From NCBI GenBank assembly GCA_029721435.1, contig CM056576.1, forward strand, positions 62,639,876-62,703,875: a stretch of 64,000 nt of DNA, given 5' to 3'. Numbering within the stretch: position 1 is the first letter of the stretch; the number at the start of each line of letters is the position of its first letter. Below, piece by piece: positions 34,036 through 45,536 of the stretch. The notes beneath the pieces are model-generated. The model had not been told where the DNA came from. It made no database searches and was given only the letters and a program-made list of their open reading frames with translations. Both the position numbers and the translations under genes were made by a program. This stretch comes from Gymnothorax reevesii. Taxonomy: Eukaryota; Chordata; Actinopteri; Anguilliformes; Muraenidae.

Positions 34036-35424
34036 TAAAATTTGCACAAATATTTTTATACAACCCACTGGTGCAAATGTGATTTCATTAAACATGAGGA
34101 CAAATTCTCAGGAGACAAGGAACTTCAAAAGTTGACCAAAATGTAGAATTCCACCCTACCTATACACAGAGAATAAATGAATTTCTTTAAAATTCCAGAG
34201 TAATTCTGTTGTGGTTCAGCATCAGTGTAAACAAGCCCACCTTTAAAATAAAAAAGTAAATATTCTATCAATACTTGCTTGATTAATCACTGGAGGGTAA
34301 GCCTATGTGTACTCTTCAGTTTGCATGAGTTGAAAGGCACACAAATCTCTTTTCATGAACATGGCAAGAGAGTGAATGCTATGTCTCAAAGAAGATTCCA
34401 CCCATGTAACAACAGCCTCTTCAACTAAGAAATGCAGAAAAGCACCACAACTTACAGTGCTCAATGAAATAAGAGAATAATTTCTTGCTAGTAAAAAAAA
34501 AATTGGCCTCACTCGCAAAGCTACTGATCTAGCTTCCATGCGCATGCAGCACATTTCATCACAAAATTTTGGCAAGAAAATCAAATTTTATCCAATAAAA
34601 TAATACCAGCACTGCCCCTTGAACTTCAATAAAAATATAAAACAGTAGTGTAAAATCATTGCAATACCTGTCATGGAAATGCAACTGGAAACTAGATAGC
34701 ATTTAAAATTCCAAAATAGTAAAGTCTCTTTGCAAGCCACTGGGCTCACCAGTGCATCAATGGCTCTTCCAGGCATAAAGGTCATGCTGTGAGGGCCAAA
34801 AGCCAGATTAGCTCAGCAAAGGCGCTGACCTGAAAGACACAGGAATTTAAGGAATTTGCAACATTTTTAACAGAATCATAGTTGGATAACACCTTATCAT
34901 TTAGAAAATTCCAGGTTTTTTATGGATTCATAAACTTATAGAGAGATTTTAGTCCATCACACAGAAGTGGATTTTTAAGCAGGTATTAAAGTAGTGAAAC
35001 TGAAGAACAGTCCTCATGATCACCACTGAGTGGGCCTGGCACGTGACAGGTGGAGCATGGTTCAATGCACATCATGTGCAGACACGCAGATTCTGGGAAA
35101 AGGGATTCAGCTGGGACTGAGCAGGGGTAAATGGGCACATTCCTGCTCCCATCCCAGGGCCCCATTAGGTCATGACATCGTCCCCAGCAGGTAGTGATAC
35201 AGCTAGGTAAGGGAAAGGCATTCTACTTCCCCCTTAGAAAGATCGGCTTCATCCACTAACTCAACAACCACTCCAGAACTGGGTCTGGATATCATGACCA
35301 GGTGCCTTTGACAAGAAAGAACTTTTCATATCATTCACACACACTAACACATGCAAACATTGGTAGTTACAATTCATTCTTGAGTTCACCAAAATTACCA
35401 CGCTCAGTGGAAACTTTTAGGCTG
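34036..35424. other. Non-coding, nothing recognised
   Basis: The minus-strand frame at 34303-34584 has no known domain. No repeat termini were recognised. Confidence 0.45.
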
Positions 35425-35630
35425 TACTGTTTGAGGAAAGGATGCGTGGGTGCCCGTGTCTGCATGGGTTTCTTTAGGGCATTGTGGCTTGCTCCCACAG
35501 TCCAAAGACAGGCTAACAGGGAATTTAAACTGCCTATGCATGAGCATGTGTGGAAGAATGGTGTGTGATCACTGAAATTGACTGCCAAACTGTCTAGGGT
35601 GCATTTCAGCCGCTCACCCATTGCATGCTG
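35425..35630 (+). mobile_element. Degenerate SINE-like repeat (relative of 51465-51760)
   Basis: CTGCATGGGTTTCTTTAGGG, CCCACAGTCCAAAGACA and GGCTAACAGGG occur in the order seen in a very common fish repeat (cyprinid to percomorph) that ends in ATGGATGG. This copy is eroded and truncated. Confidence 0.6.
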
Positions 35631-35879
35631 GAGACTGACTTGGGGCAAAGTGTAAATTGTGAATAAAATCAAAATGCAATGACTTCCAAATCACACCAGC
35701 CAGTATTTTATTCACGGTAGAATAGAAATCACATAGCAAATGTTGAAATTGAGAAATTTCACAATTTTACCCACAAAATGAGCTCATTTGGGACAGGGGC
35801 CTGTTTAAAATGGTGTAGCATCCCCTCTTCATTTTAACAGAGTGGAGGCGTCTGGGCATGGAGTTTCTTGAGTTCAGCC

Positions 35880-36380
35880 ATTGAAATTTGATCCCACTCT
35901 TGTTTAATACAGGCTTCCAGCTGCTGGAGAGTTTTGGGTCACCTTTGACGGACTTTTCTTTTCATTTTGCGCCAAATGTTCTTTGTCGGTAAAAGATCAG
36001 GACTGCAGGCAGGCCAGTTCAGCACACAAACTCTTCTACAACGAAGCCATGCTGCTGTAATAGCTGCAGTATGTGGTTTTGCATTGTCCTGCTGAAATAC
36101 ACAAGGCCTTCCCTGGAATAGATGGCGTCTGGAAGGGAGCATATGCTGCTCTAAAACCTTTATATACCAAGCATTCATGGTGCTTTTTAAAACATGCAAG
36201 TGTCCCTCACCATACGTACTACTGCATCCCTATACCATCAGAGATGCTGGCTTTTGAACTGAATGCTGATAACGGGAGGGGTGATCTTTCTCCTCTTTAG
36301 CCCGGAGGACACGACGCCCGTGATTTCCAACAAGAATGTCGTATTTGGACTCGTCTGACCACAGGACACTTTGCTACAGT
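35880..36380 (-). pseudogene. Tc1-like transposase, C-terminal half (element B left)
   Basis: Minus-strand reading gives F-Q-Q-D-N-A-K-P-H-T-A, containing the second catalytic aspartate, then N-W-P-A-C-S-P-D-L-L-P-T-K-N-I-W. In this family the last block normally reads P-I-E-N-I-W; here the catalytic glutamate position is lysine. The upstream part, near the hAT junction, carries the six-base deletion shared with element A and is out of frame. It is inactive both by mutation and by separation from its N-terminal half. Confidence 0.85.
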
Positions 36381-37890
36381 CAGGGCTCGAGATTGCAATC
36401 ATTTTGGTCGCATATGCGACCAAAATTAACACTGTGCGACCTTTGAATCACTGTAAAATAGTCGCACCTGTGAGACAGCTTTTCGCCGGTTGCACCCTTG
36501 AATAGAGATGGGCCTATGTGCCGGAGCAGTGTGCGCGTGTTCAGTCCGCCCCCTCCGTGCTTGCGGCGTGCATTGCCGAATGGAGCGCACCCATTGTGTT
36601 CCCTTAAGCTGACCGTGACCATTCTGACCAATCAAAGGGGAGGTTGACGTCCAAAACCTCAGTACTGATTAGAATGGTTAATAATAGCCGTAAATCAATC
36701 CATTTCGTGGTACTGAGAGTTACTAATTATAATTATACACAAGATTTAGACAGAAAATTGAACAAAGAATAGATTTTTTTTAGTACCGGTAACGTTAAAA
36801 AAAAAAACAAGTCAGTAACAAAAGTTACTGAAGCTGAGAATCATGACAATGATTACCACAGCGATTCGGACGAAACGCGATTAAATTAGTTTATTATTTT
36901 CGCAAAGAGTGGCTTCTAAGTTTTCGATGGCTGAGGTTTAAATAAGGTAAATTGCTCTGTGTTCATCGTAAAGTTATGGTTCGGATCTCACCAGTAACAG
37001 TGCGTTAGCTATTGAGTCCAAGCACTTCAAACGTGAAAGTCCCTCCAAACATGGGGAAAGCACGAAACACAGATGCTATGTCAACTCTGCGTCAACGAGT
37101 AGGTCCGGTGTTCTGTCAATCTTTGCTACCAATCAAAATATGCCGCCTCGCGGTTCTGCGCTTGCGCAAACCTAAAATCTTCCTCTCGGTTTCTTCGCTC
37201 ATATCTGATGTTGCCTATCTAAAAAAAAAATCATAAAAACACATTTTTTTCAGCGCCTCTTTCGACCTGTAAGCATTTATATATTTGCATGTACGCGCTG
37301 GGTGTTCTTGAAATAGCAGAAATTAGATGACAATGGCGTGCGGCATATATCTTAAAACAAATGTATCCAACTCATTATAATATCGGCTTATGTTTTAAAA
37401 AGCTGACAAATTACATGGTGACCTCTGTAGACTGATTCCTATGGCAATATTAAGGTGAAAACAAAGACTTTAGAAATTTATGTCAGATCTGCATCTAACA
37501 CAGTTGAAGATTATCCGGATCACTGTGGAGGGTCCTCCTCTGGACATATTTAATGCCTCACAGGCAGTGAAGAGATGGATGGAAGGGCAGATATTGGAGA
37601 CCCAATATTAATTCTTGGCTTCAGGATATGACATGAAGCTAATGAAGTGGAGATTTTTGTTAATCAATGAACTCAAGACTGTCATATTGTTTAATAACTT
37701 TCATTTTTTGGAAACAGCTGTATTGTTAATGTGGAGTGTTATATTGTAGTTTTTAAAAGTTAATAAAAGTTATTAAAACTATAAATTGGTGCTTCTTAGT
37801 TTTTGGTGTGTGCGCTTCTAAATTTTGGCTCACACTCCTAACTTTTTGAACTTGGGAGCGCAGCGCCACTCAGTAATAAAGTTAATTTTA
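36381..37890 (+). mobile_element. hAT element, internally deleted (ZNF862/KIAA1586-like type)
   Basis: It starts CAGGGCTCGAGATTGC followed by palindromic GGTCGCATATGCGACC, typical of the left end of a fish hAT group. Near the right end CACTCAGTAATAAAGTTAAT suits the partner terminus, but the final GAGCCCTG is missing. Coding remnants lie on the plus strand. About 1.5 kb remains of an element that is normally several kb. No 8-bp duplication was found at the junctions with Tc1 sequence. Confidence 0.7.
36993..37611 (+). pseudogene. hAT transposase, N- and C-terminal remnants
   Basis: Around 36996-37170 a frame reads S-K-H-F-K-R-E-S-P-S-K-H-G-E-S-T-K-H, resembling the zinc-finger-like start of KIAA1586/ZNF862-type hAT proteins. 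After non-coding-looking sequence, 37483-37611 is open for 42 codons. It includes R-I-T-V-E-G-P-P-L-D-I-F-N-A-S-Q-A-V and then a stop, which matches the C-terminal dimerisation end of that family. The catalytic core is deleted. Confidence 0.65.
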
Positions 37891-37895
37891 ATTAA

Positions 37896-38363
37896 TTTGG
37901 ACTCATCGGACCACAGGACACTTTTCCACTTTGCTACAGTCCATTTTAATGAGCCTTGGCCCACAGAACATGGCGGCGTTTCTGGATCATGCCCAACAAT
38001 GACTTCCTTTTTGCATGATAGAGTTTTAGGTGGCATCTGTGGATGGCACGGCAGACTGTGTTTACAGACAGTGGTTTCTTGAAGTATTCCTGGGCCCATT
38101 TAGTAATATGAATGAGAGAAACATGCCAGTGAGTGATGCAGTGGCATCTGAGGGCCCGAAGATCACGGGCAACCAGTAAAGGTCTTGGGCCTTGTCCCTT
38201 TCCCAGAGATGTTTCCAGTTTCTCTGAATCTTTTGATGATATTATGCACTGTCAATGATGAGATCTTCAAAGCCTTTGCAATTTGACGTTGAGGAATATT
38301 GTTTTTAAAATATTCCACAATTTTTTTACACAAGCCTTCAAAGGTTGGAGAGCCTCTGGCCAT
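37896..38363 (-). pseudogene. Tc1-like transposase, N-terminal half (element B right)
   Basis: From an ATG at 38363 (minus strand) the frame reads M-A-R-G-S-P-T-F-E-G-L-C-K-K-I-V-E-Y-F, then I-P-Q-R-Q-I-A-K-A-L-K-I-S. That is the first paired-like helix-turn-helix used for inverted-repeat binding. After a frame shift the [16 protein letters not shown] block follows, with the first catalytic aspartate intact. Reading then enters hAT sequence. It is the best-preserved N-terminus of the family in the window and lacks the six-base deletion seen in the other copies. Confidence 0.85.
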
Positions 38364-38712
38364 CTTTACTTCTGAGAGCCTGTCCAAGACAAGCATTTAT
38401 AGCCAATCATATTACACACTTAATGCCAGTTAAATTAATTACTTGCTAAATGTTCTTTCAGCTCATTCTCTTATAGTTGTATATTAATAACTTTTTCAGC
38501 CCATTTCTGCCTTTTTTGAGACCTGTTGCGGCCAGAAAATTTGAAATAAGCTCATTTTGTGGATAAAAATGTAAAATCTCAGTTTCAACATTTGAAATAT
38601 TATCTACTATGTTCTATTGTAAATAACATATTGGCTCATGTGATCTAAGTCATTGCATTTTGATGTTATTCACAAACTACACTTCATCCCAACTATTTCT
38701 GAATTGGGGTTG

Positions 38713-40368
38713 TGGAAGGATGGTTCAGGCAAAGAAATGTGTATTTAGTCTTTGTAGAAAGATGATGCTTCCAACGATCATTCTGAGTAAATTAAGCATT
38801 CAATCAGAGAAAGAAACCCACTGGACCAGAGTTTGTGGGGAATATAACAGAGATACAGAATCATAGAGAACAGCACAATGCAAATGAACTACTAAGAGCT
38901 TCAGCCAGAATAAAAGCAATAGTTTGAAGGACAGCAGGGGGAAGGGAGAAAACTAAAATAGCCAGAGATTGAAACTGATACTGACAGACCTGGCAAGAAA
39001 TATGTGTATTTATTTTTGCAGACTTCGATCCTTGCACGCCAGCCGCACTTCAGGGGAAATGCGGAATGACAAAGGGCCTGGTGTGTATGTCAGCGTAGAG
39101 ACAGGACCTCATGGCGGTCTGCAAAAGCACGTGCTCAGGCAAATCAGAGAACTATGGCAGCAGAGGGGGCTGTGTAGATAACCTAGTCTTTCAAAGCATA
39201 ACCTCCACCAACACTACCCTGCTGTATGCGGCTTTGTGTTACTCTGTAACAGGCGCCTTAAGAGTAAATCCCAGGGGCTGATCATGTTCATACCGGTAGA
39301 ATACCAAAAGCACTAAATGAAAAACAAGTTTATCCACTGTTATTATTTTATCACTTCCATTTGATAATACACATCTCTTAAGGATGAGTTAAGACAGAAT
39401 CTGCGAGAGATTCAATGAAGTATAGAAGTCTCATGTAAAGAACAAAGTTTACCTGGTTTTCTATTTCCACAATACGCAATATGAAAAAATATTCCCAGTG
39501 GAAAAAGGCAAAAATTAACTATGAAAAGTGGATAGAAAGTCTTCCTTTTGCATTTTGCCACTTTACTGCTACAGTGAACAGAAAATGCTACATACAGGGA
39601 TGGGATCGTTCCAAGGAAATCCTGCCCGGAATGGAACTGGAGCAGGGCACAGTGACGTTTCAGACAGATGAGGCAAATATCAGTGGAGCTGAGAGAAATT
39701 AACTGATATAGTGGAGTACATGTCTTTATGCAAGAACATGAAATTCTTTGCAACTTAATGAAAATTTTCCTTTACAAATAAGGCTACATGCACATGCAGA
39801 ATGTGTTTATTCACAACCGTAGGCAAGTCACATGTGCCATTTTACAACATTTTACTACAGCCCTTTTTGTAGACCGCAGTTCACGTGCGTGTGAAGACAG
39901 AGACCATGAGCGAATGACATAAAAATAATCAACACTATTTCACATCTTCAATGCATCTACAATCAGGTCACATAGCAGAGTACTTTCAGTCAGACAGAGG
40001 CCACTTCCTTTGACTCATAATTTGTCATCCACATTGGCTGCTATGATGTGAAACATGATGGGTTTGTTTTCTACGTCAGTTGACTAGCCAACTCAATACT
40101 ATTAGCGATTAATATCAAATAGCAATGACAACATTAAAGCAATAGCGGACTAGTGAGTCGGCATTAACCGGAATGCTCTTCAAGTGCAAGAATACAATTG
40201 TCTTTCCAACTGATGTTAAACATGAATCTGTGGTTGTGAGAGAGCGAATGGCTAAAATTTAAAAGGAGAATAGTGTTTTCCCAATTTTTTTTTTTCAGTG
40301 GTAGCATTGTTCATCTAATGCTTGAATCTATGTGGTTCTCATATTTGGTATGAGTCTACATGGTTCTC
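38713..40368. other. Non-coding, nothing recognised
   Basis: Small open frames at 38969 and 39481 have no known motif. There is a T-run near 40290. No transposon ends were seen. Confidence 0.45.
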
Positions 40369-40371
40369 TTA

Positions 40372-41320
40372 GGCCGTATTTACACTGTATGTCTTGATGC
40401 CCAGATCGAATTTGCTGCCTGAATCCGATTTTTTTTTACCGTGCGGTTACATGTATTTTATCAAGTGACCCATATGTAATTCACGCGATTACACTAGCCT
40501 ACAACATCTAAAACATTGCGCATGCCTTTTAGTTTTTACTAAACTTTAGGCTACGCCTACTACTGCACCAAGCGCTAACTGCTAAGCCAAAAAAAAAAAT
40601 GGCTGATGCTGACATATCGTCGGCCTGCTGATAAACCCCGTATCTCCAAATGGATAAGAAACAAAAACTCATGTGTCCACTATTCTTACATGCAAAATTA
40701 AACATTTTTTATTTTATAGATTTTTTAACTTAAAGTTACATAATTTTATTTTTTATATTTATTTTCCTGTAGATTTTATCATTTTGAAGATACAAGGTTT
40801 TATCAGCAGGCCGACAATATGTTTGATGATAATGTTGCAGTGCATGAAAACTTTGCCGAACATTGCCAGGTTTTTTAGGCAGAGAAGACAGAAAAGGGCC
40901 ACAATTGCATCATGTGCATATGCTGCAATTATTGTCCCTTCAGTCGTTCGTAGGAATGTCTGGGTGCGAGACAGCCTCCATGTTCAGTCTGCCAGCTTCT
41001 CAAATATAAAACCTGTTCATTCACCATGCGTTCGCTGTTTATGCGACAAAATAAGCTAAATGGTCGCAAATTTGATGACGTTAGAGACGTAATGTGTAAG
41101 AAAATCCGATCAGCCTCTTTACACGGCGGTCACACTGGCACATATCCAATACATATAGGATTTATTTCTTCATATGATTGAGGCTTGTATCCGATCTCAA
41201 AATATCCAAATGCATGCGTCTTCTTCCTGTTCACACTGTCAACGAGCGTATCCGATCTGTGCCACATAAGAGCAAAAAATCGGAATTCGGTCACATTACA
41301 CTGACAATGTAAATGCGGCC
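40372..41320. mobile_element. Non-autonomous PIF/Harbinger element with TTA duplication
   Basis: The left end GGCCGTATTTACACTGTATG and the right end (reverse complement GGCCGCATTTACATTGTCAG) are terminal inverted repeats. TTA lies on both sides (40369-40371 and 41321-41323), a Harbinger-type 3-bp duplication. A plus-strand frame near 40870-40970 encodes R-R-N-V-W-V-R-D, reminiscent of the R-R-x-W-V motif upstream in HARBI1-type transposases, but no catalytic domain remains. An internal inverted repeat lies at 40612-40830. Confidence 0.85.
40612..40830. repeat. ~48-bp inverted repeat inside the Harbinger element
   Basis: 40612-40660 and the reverse complement of 40783-40829 share GTCGGCCTGCTGATAAA followed by a CCGTATCTCCAAATGGATAA-type stretch. 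They are near-identical apart from small changes and flank about 125 bp of T-rich DNA. Confidence 0.8.
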
Positions 41321-41323
41321 TTA

Positions 41324-42612
41324 GTTGTCAGAGTAAAAACCCGATTTCACCAATTGTAGCTCCAAACAGAAGGCTCCCTTTTCTGCGGCAAAACATTGTT
41401 TTTAGTGAAGATTTAACTATTTGGTGTCATGTTCTCCACAGTCTTCATAAGTTGCATCATTTGGCTGCATATTCTAACACTTCAACAACTGGCCACAAAT
41501 GTTACTGAGAACATTAGTCCAATTTTGCTGGCAAAATGCAACGCGTAGTGAAATAAGTCATTAAAATGGATCGCTCAGTGTGGATTGCTACGCACATAAA
41601 CGTAAGTATAACTAACATGAGTAAATAACAATAATTTAACATCCAAATTTAACATGACCCTTTTTCATACCAGGAGCATCCTCAAAGTCACCTTCTACTT
41701 TGATTCATCCCTTATGAAACATTTCTTTTTTTTCTCTGCTTTTTAATGTAATAAACACGGTTGATTCATCGTCTGCTGTCCCTTTATATTTCATACGCGA
41801 ACAAAAATGAAAATGAGACGAAAAATGAAATGAAAATCAAATGAAAAATGAAATCAAAATCAACTGTATCACTTTCACAGAACATTTATACCAACAGTAC
41901 ATGGCTGAAGCATTTTTACTGATTCTCAGAATGCAGTCATTTCAATCCAGACAAAACAAGTGGAAGAGGCAATTATCAGTGCGCAAACCATGCAGACTGT
42001 ATTTTCTAATGTATTCCCTTGACAATTCAGGAACAGCAGTGATTCCGTTTCCAAACAAATACAGCTGAAGAGCTGGTTTTTAAATCTGAATGATCTTGGA
42101 GATCAGGGATACTGAAGCTGTATGCGAACAGGCGAGAGAGAGCAGGAAAATCAGAAGAGCTGACTGGCGCGGAACGCAGGTGTGACCATCTCCAGTGTAT
42201 TTCAGCATGTTATCTGTATATATTTCCTTGCGGCATGCCATAAAAATAGACAACAAAATGCTCTTTTTAGCTACACAGACATTATGTGCACAAGTATTGG
42301 TTTGTATGTGAATGTATTTTGTTGACCCGTTCATTCAATTTGCTCACCAATTGTAGCAGACAGCTGCACAAAGATGAAAAACGGCAAGTGGCCAGCATTT
42401 GTCACAATTATTATGTACAATGTGACACTGCAATAGCTAAATGCATATAGGGGAAACACTGGTGGGCCAAGGCAGCATATCTGCTTTAGTTTATAAATAT
42501 AATGGGAGGACCCAGATTACCAAAGTTATGATGAACATTTTATTCTTAATCACATTCTCTTAATTGGCACTAGCAACTGTTGCACATTTTTTCTAAATCT
42601 TAGTCTGAAGTT
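41324..42612. other. Non-coding, nothing recognised
   Basis: An ATGAAAATC-type low-complexity patch is near 41810-41860. No gene-like frames with known motifs were found. Confidence 0.45.
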
Positions 42613-43058
42613 TAGAGATTCACCGAATTTTCGGCCACCGAAAACCTTCGGCCGAAAATGGCAAAAAAATGCATTTTTGGTTTTCGGCCAAAAGACTTTT
42701 AACACTGAAACAATATGGCCGAAACAGGATGTTGTGATGACGCAAGCAAAAACCGCGGCCGCGCCTGTCTGGACTCTAATTTAGTCGATTGTGTTAAATA
42801 TTTATGTGTTTAAATCAGGTGACGCGCACTACTGTCACCACGTTATGGGACTGAAGTCTGCGAGCACTTAACTGTAATTTCTGTTTGTCCTGATGCACAG
42901 GATAGCGGCTGGTTTTGTGTCCGATTCGGTTGCACATTAAAGAACGTACCAACTAAAAACGCAAAGCAATGATATCTGTAAAAGGCAAAGCATATTCTTA
43001 GAAAAAGGCAATATATTCTCTAGGCATTTTAGTACTTTCAGCATTCATAATGTAGCTA

Positions 43059-43200
43059 CAACCCCTGGAAGAAAAAAAGGAATCACCACACACCGAGGAC
43101 GTTCATTTACCTTCTTTCCTGAGTAACAAAGAAGCAAATAACACATATGATAAAACAATTATTGTTTATCAGCTTGACATTCAGTCTTCATGAACATTTC
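43059..43200 (+). mobile_element. Tc1-like terminal fragment (CAACCCCTGG family), nested
   Basis: After TA at 43057-43058 it reads CAACCCCTGGAAGAAAAAAA then GGAATCACC. This is the terminus of a fish Tc1-like family distinct from the CAACCCCAATTC one. Only the left end is recognisable. Confidence 0.55.
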
Positions 43201-43799
43201 ACTTTGAAATTGAAGGCAAAATGCGTAGCAAATTAGCAAATCGCAGGAGATGTCAGAGTATTAGAATTTATCGCTTTACGATGCGTCATCTCATCTGTGA
43301 TGCCTTTCCTAAGAACACAATGCTTCATCAGCACCTGTAAAGTTATTTTCCGCGGAATTTTCATAAAATAGAGGCAGTATAATAACTCTCTCAAGGGGAA
43401 TTAGGGGAACACCGTTGCTTCTAATTTCGCTATGAACAGGGTCACAGGCAAAGAAACGCATTTCATAAATGCAGCAACTTCGGTGAACAAACGCAACCTT
43501 GTTTGAAAGGTAAGGCAACACACAGTATATTTATCAAGCTGCCTTAAACAACACATTTCAAAAACTCAATTTGAAGACCTGTTTCAATGAAGGTAAGTGA
43601 AGCCAGTTTCCTAGCGGTGATGTGGGAGCGATTTGTCTTTCGCAGAGACGATTCTCTCTGACCAATCAGTGGGCTGCTTTGTCATGTAAAATATTTTACA
43701 ATTTTTTAGCAGCCAGTAATTGGCCAGTTATAGGTCTGTAGGTTATTCATGAGTGGGGCAAAGTAAAACATTTTATTTATAATTTTATTTTATTTAATA

Positions 43800-44262
43800 T
43801 TGTGCTTTGTGAGCTGCCGGATAGCTTCGAGCCCCGGCATACCCAGCTGCAGGGGTCGGCAGCTTTTTCAGAGTAGCGCACAATTGGCCATCGCGCTACA
43901 GGGTTCCAAATTGGGAAGGGACTGCCGAATTAGGGGATACAATAATAGCTTTGTTCGTTGCTCCAGCGCCTCCTGTTGGCCAGACGGGCGCTCGTCAGGA
44001 AGACTCAGGGTTTGTTCATGTCCAGGTATCCTCCGCCCTCTTACTGAACTTACGAGGATTCAATCAATGAGTGTATATGAATCAGTGGTTGACAGGCACG
44101 TGCTTCGGAGGAGAGCCGTGAACTGCCCTCACTATCCTGAGTTGGCAGCAAGGAGTCGCATACGAGCAAGCTTTGTACATAGTTCACCAATTGGGCATTC
44201 CAGATTCGGGTGGGATTGGAGATGCCAAATTAAAAATAAAATAAAATAAAAATAAAAATATT
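43800..44262 (+). mobile_element. SINE, tRNA-related, with (AAAAT)n tail, nested in hAT
   Basis: A B-box-like AGCTTCGAGCCCCGG near the start is followed by a body containing GCACAATTGGCCATCGCG and CTTCGGAGGAGAGCCGTGAA. It ends in an A-rich AAAATAAAAT tail. The body matches a known fish SINE type; the A box is missing or degenerate, so the 5' end is probably truncated. A long plus-strand frame runs across it, as in many SINEs, and is not a gene. Confidence 0.7.
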
Positions 44263-44509
44263 GTGCTTTGTTGGAATGTCAGCGCTAAATAAATATTTTC
44301 ATTATTTTGTAACTGATTTATTCTTTGAAGCATGAATATTAATTTATGCAATTGCAATGCCTTGACTTTAGTTAGGTAAGAAAACAGTCATAGCCATAAA
44401 TGCATAGTACTAAAAACTGGCGTAATATTTCTTTCGGTGGTTCGGTTTTCGGCCAAGCGTTTCTCATTTTCGGTTTCGGGCCAAAAATTTTAATGTCAGT
44501 GCATGCCTA

Positions 44510-45228
44510 TTAAATTTGAAGGCAAATGCTGTGACATACCATCTCAGTTGAACCAATAGCACGCAAATATTCTGACAGAGGGCTGTCATTAACTCATCGC
44601 ATCTAGCAACATTTAGCACAGCTATTTGGGGAGGACTCAGCTAATGGATGGAAATTACTTTCATGGGAAAATGCTAGCTTTGCAACTTGTTTGTTTTACA
44701 CAACATTTTTTTTCAAACGTATTGCAATCACCGATCTACATAAAATAACTGGATAGCTGATGGCGTCATAATTTGGAAGTAACCATACCGCTATATTGGT
44801 ATGCCCAACTGTAATCTCTCAGAACATTAGTCACATTAAACATGTTGCAGCCAACAATGTAATTAATCGAGAAGATATCTTTTCAGAGACACAGAGACGG
44901 TATTTTACGTTACCTCCTCAGTTCGACCTGACTGGACGAGAAGTGCCTCAACGATAGCAGGTATAACATAAGTTGGCAGCAGTTGGACATGCCTTTAACA
45001 TTTTCAAAGTACAACATCAGCATTTGACAATATGCACAACCAATGAGTGAGTTCTGGGATCATAGGAAATTTTGACTGATTACTTTCATATTTGGTATGG
45101 ACAATCGTTGACCTTTGTTACAGCTTGTTCAGCAATAATAGGCCAAAGGTATCTCAACTGAGAAGTGAAAAAAATCAGTTTTCTGAGGCAAAAATTCAAC
45201 ATAGTATTGATACGATATCATTCTATAA
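44510..45228. other. Non-coding, nothing recognised
   Basis: AT-rich sequence between the hAT element and the TTAA MITE. No features were recognised. Confidence 0.45.
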
Positions 45229-45232
45229 TTAA

Positions 45233-45532
45233 AGCTGAAGTCGATAAGATTGCTAGACGGAGAGGACTTAGTCAGATTTTTGAATGAGTCCAACTTTCAA
45301 GCCCCTCCCCTATTTGCGCTGAGATCCAAACCAGTCCATCCCCCCATTTTTCATGCACATCTGAAGGCGCGTACTAATGATCTGATTGGTTAGTTCAGCC
45401 AGGAGCAGTAGAATTTCGCAGATCGCATTACAGGCTGTGGGTGGAGATAAAATCACCTGATTCATACATGCATGTCTAAGCATAGTGACAGTTTCAGTAA
45501 ATACAACCAAAAAAATCTTATCGACTTCAGCT
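45233..45532. mobile_element. 300-bp MITE with TTAA duplication
   Basis: AGCTGAAGTCGATAAGATT is repeated exactly as its inverse at the right end (19-bp terminal inverted repeats). TTAA lies directly on both sides (45229-45232 and 45533-45536). TTAA specificity suits piggyBac or Kolobok; the terminal bases do not decide which. No coding content. Confidence 0.9.
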
Positions 45533-45536
45533 TTAA

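Larger units (their letters stand above)
35637..38712 (-). mobile_element. Compound Tc1-like element B interrupted by a hAT remnant
   Basis: The left part starts at a degenerate TTGGGGCAAAGTGTAAATTG terminus. The right part ends CTGAATTGGGGTTG. Transposase reads on the minus strand. The two flanks overlap rather than abut: both contain a segment of ~38 bp around GGACCACAGGACAC next to the hAT. The left copy lacks six bases present in the right copy, a deletion also present in element A. The flanks therefore come from two different subfamily members. Confidence 0.85.
42613..44509. mobile_element. hAT (Ac-like) element, internally deleted, TTTTCGGCC ends
   Basis: The left end TAGAGATTCACCGAATTTTC and the right end (reverse complement TAGGCATGCACTGACATTAA) flank TTCGGCC-rich subterminal sequence (CTTCGGCCGAAAATGG on the left, TTCGGTTTTCGGCC on the right). 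This is the signature of a common fish Ac-like hAT family. The transposase is not readable. A Tc1-type terminus (43059) and a SINE (43800-44262) have inserted. No convincing 8-bp duplication remains. Confidence 0.8.

Noticed and set aside
36381..37890. Simple insertion of hAT into one Tc1-like element
   Set aside because: The flanks overlap by ~38 bp with a six-base subfamily difference instead of an 8-bp target duplication, so a single clean insertion does not fit.
43800..44249. 149-codon plus-strand frame
   Set aside because: It coincides with a SINE that ends in an A-rich tail.
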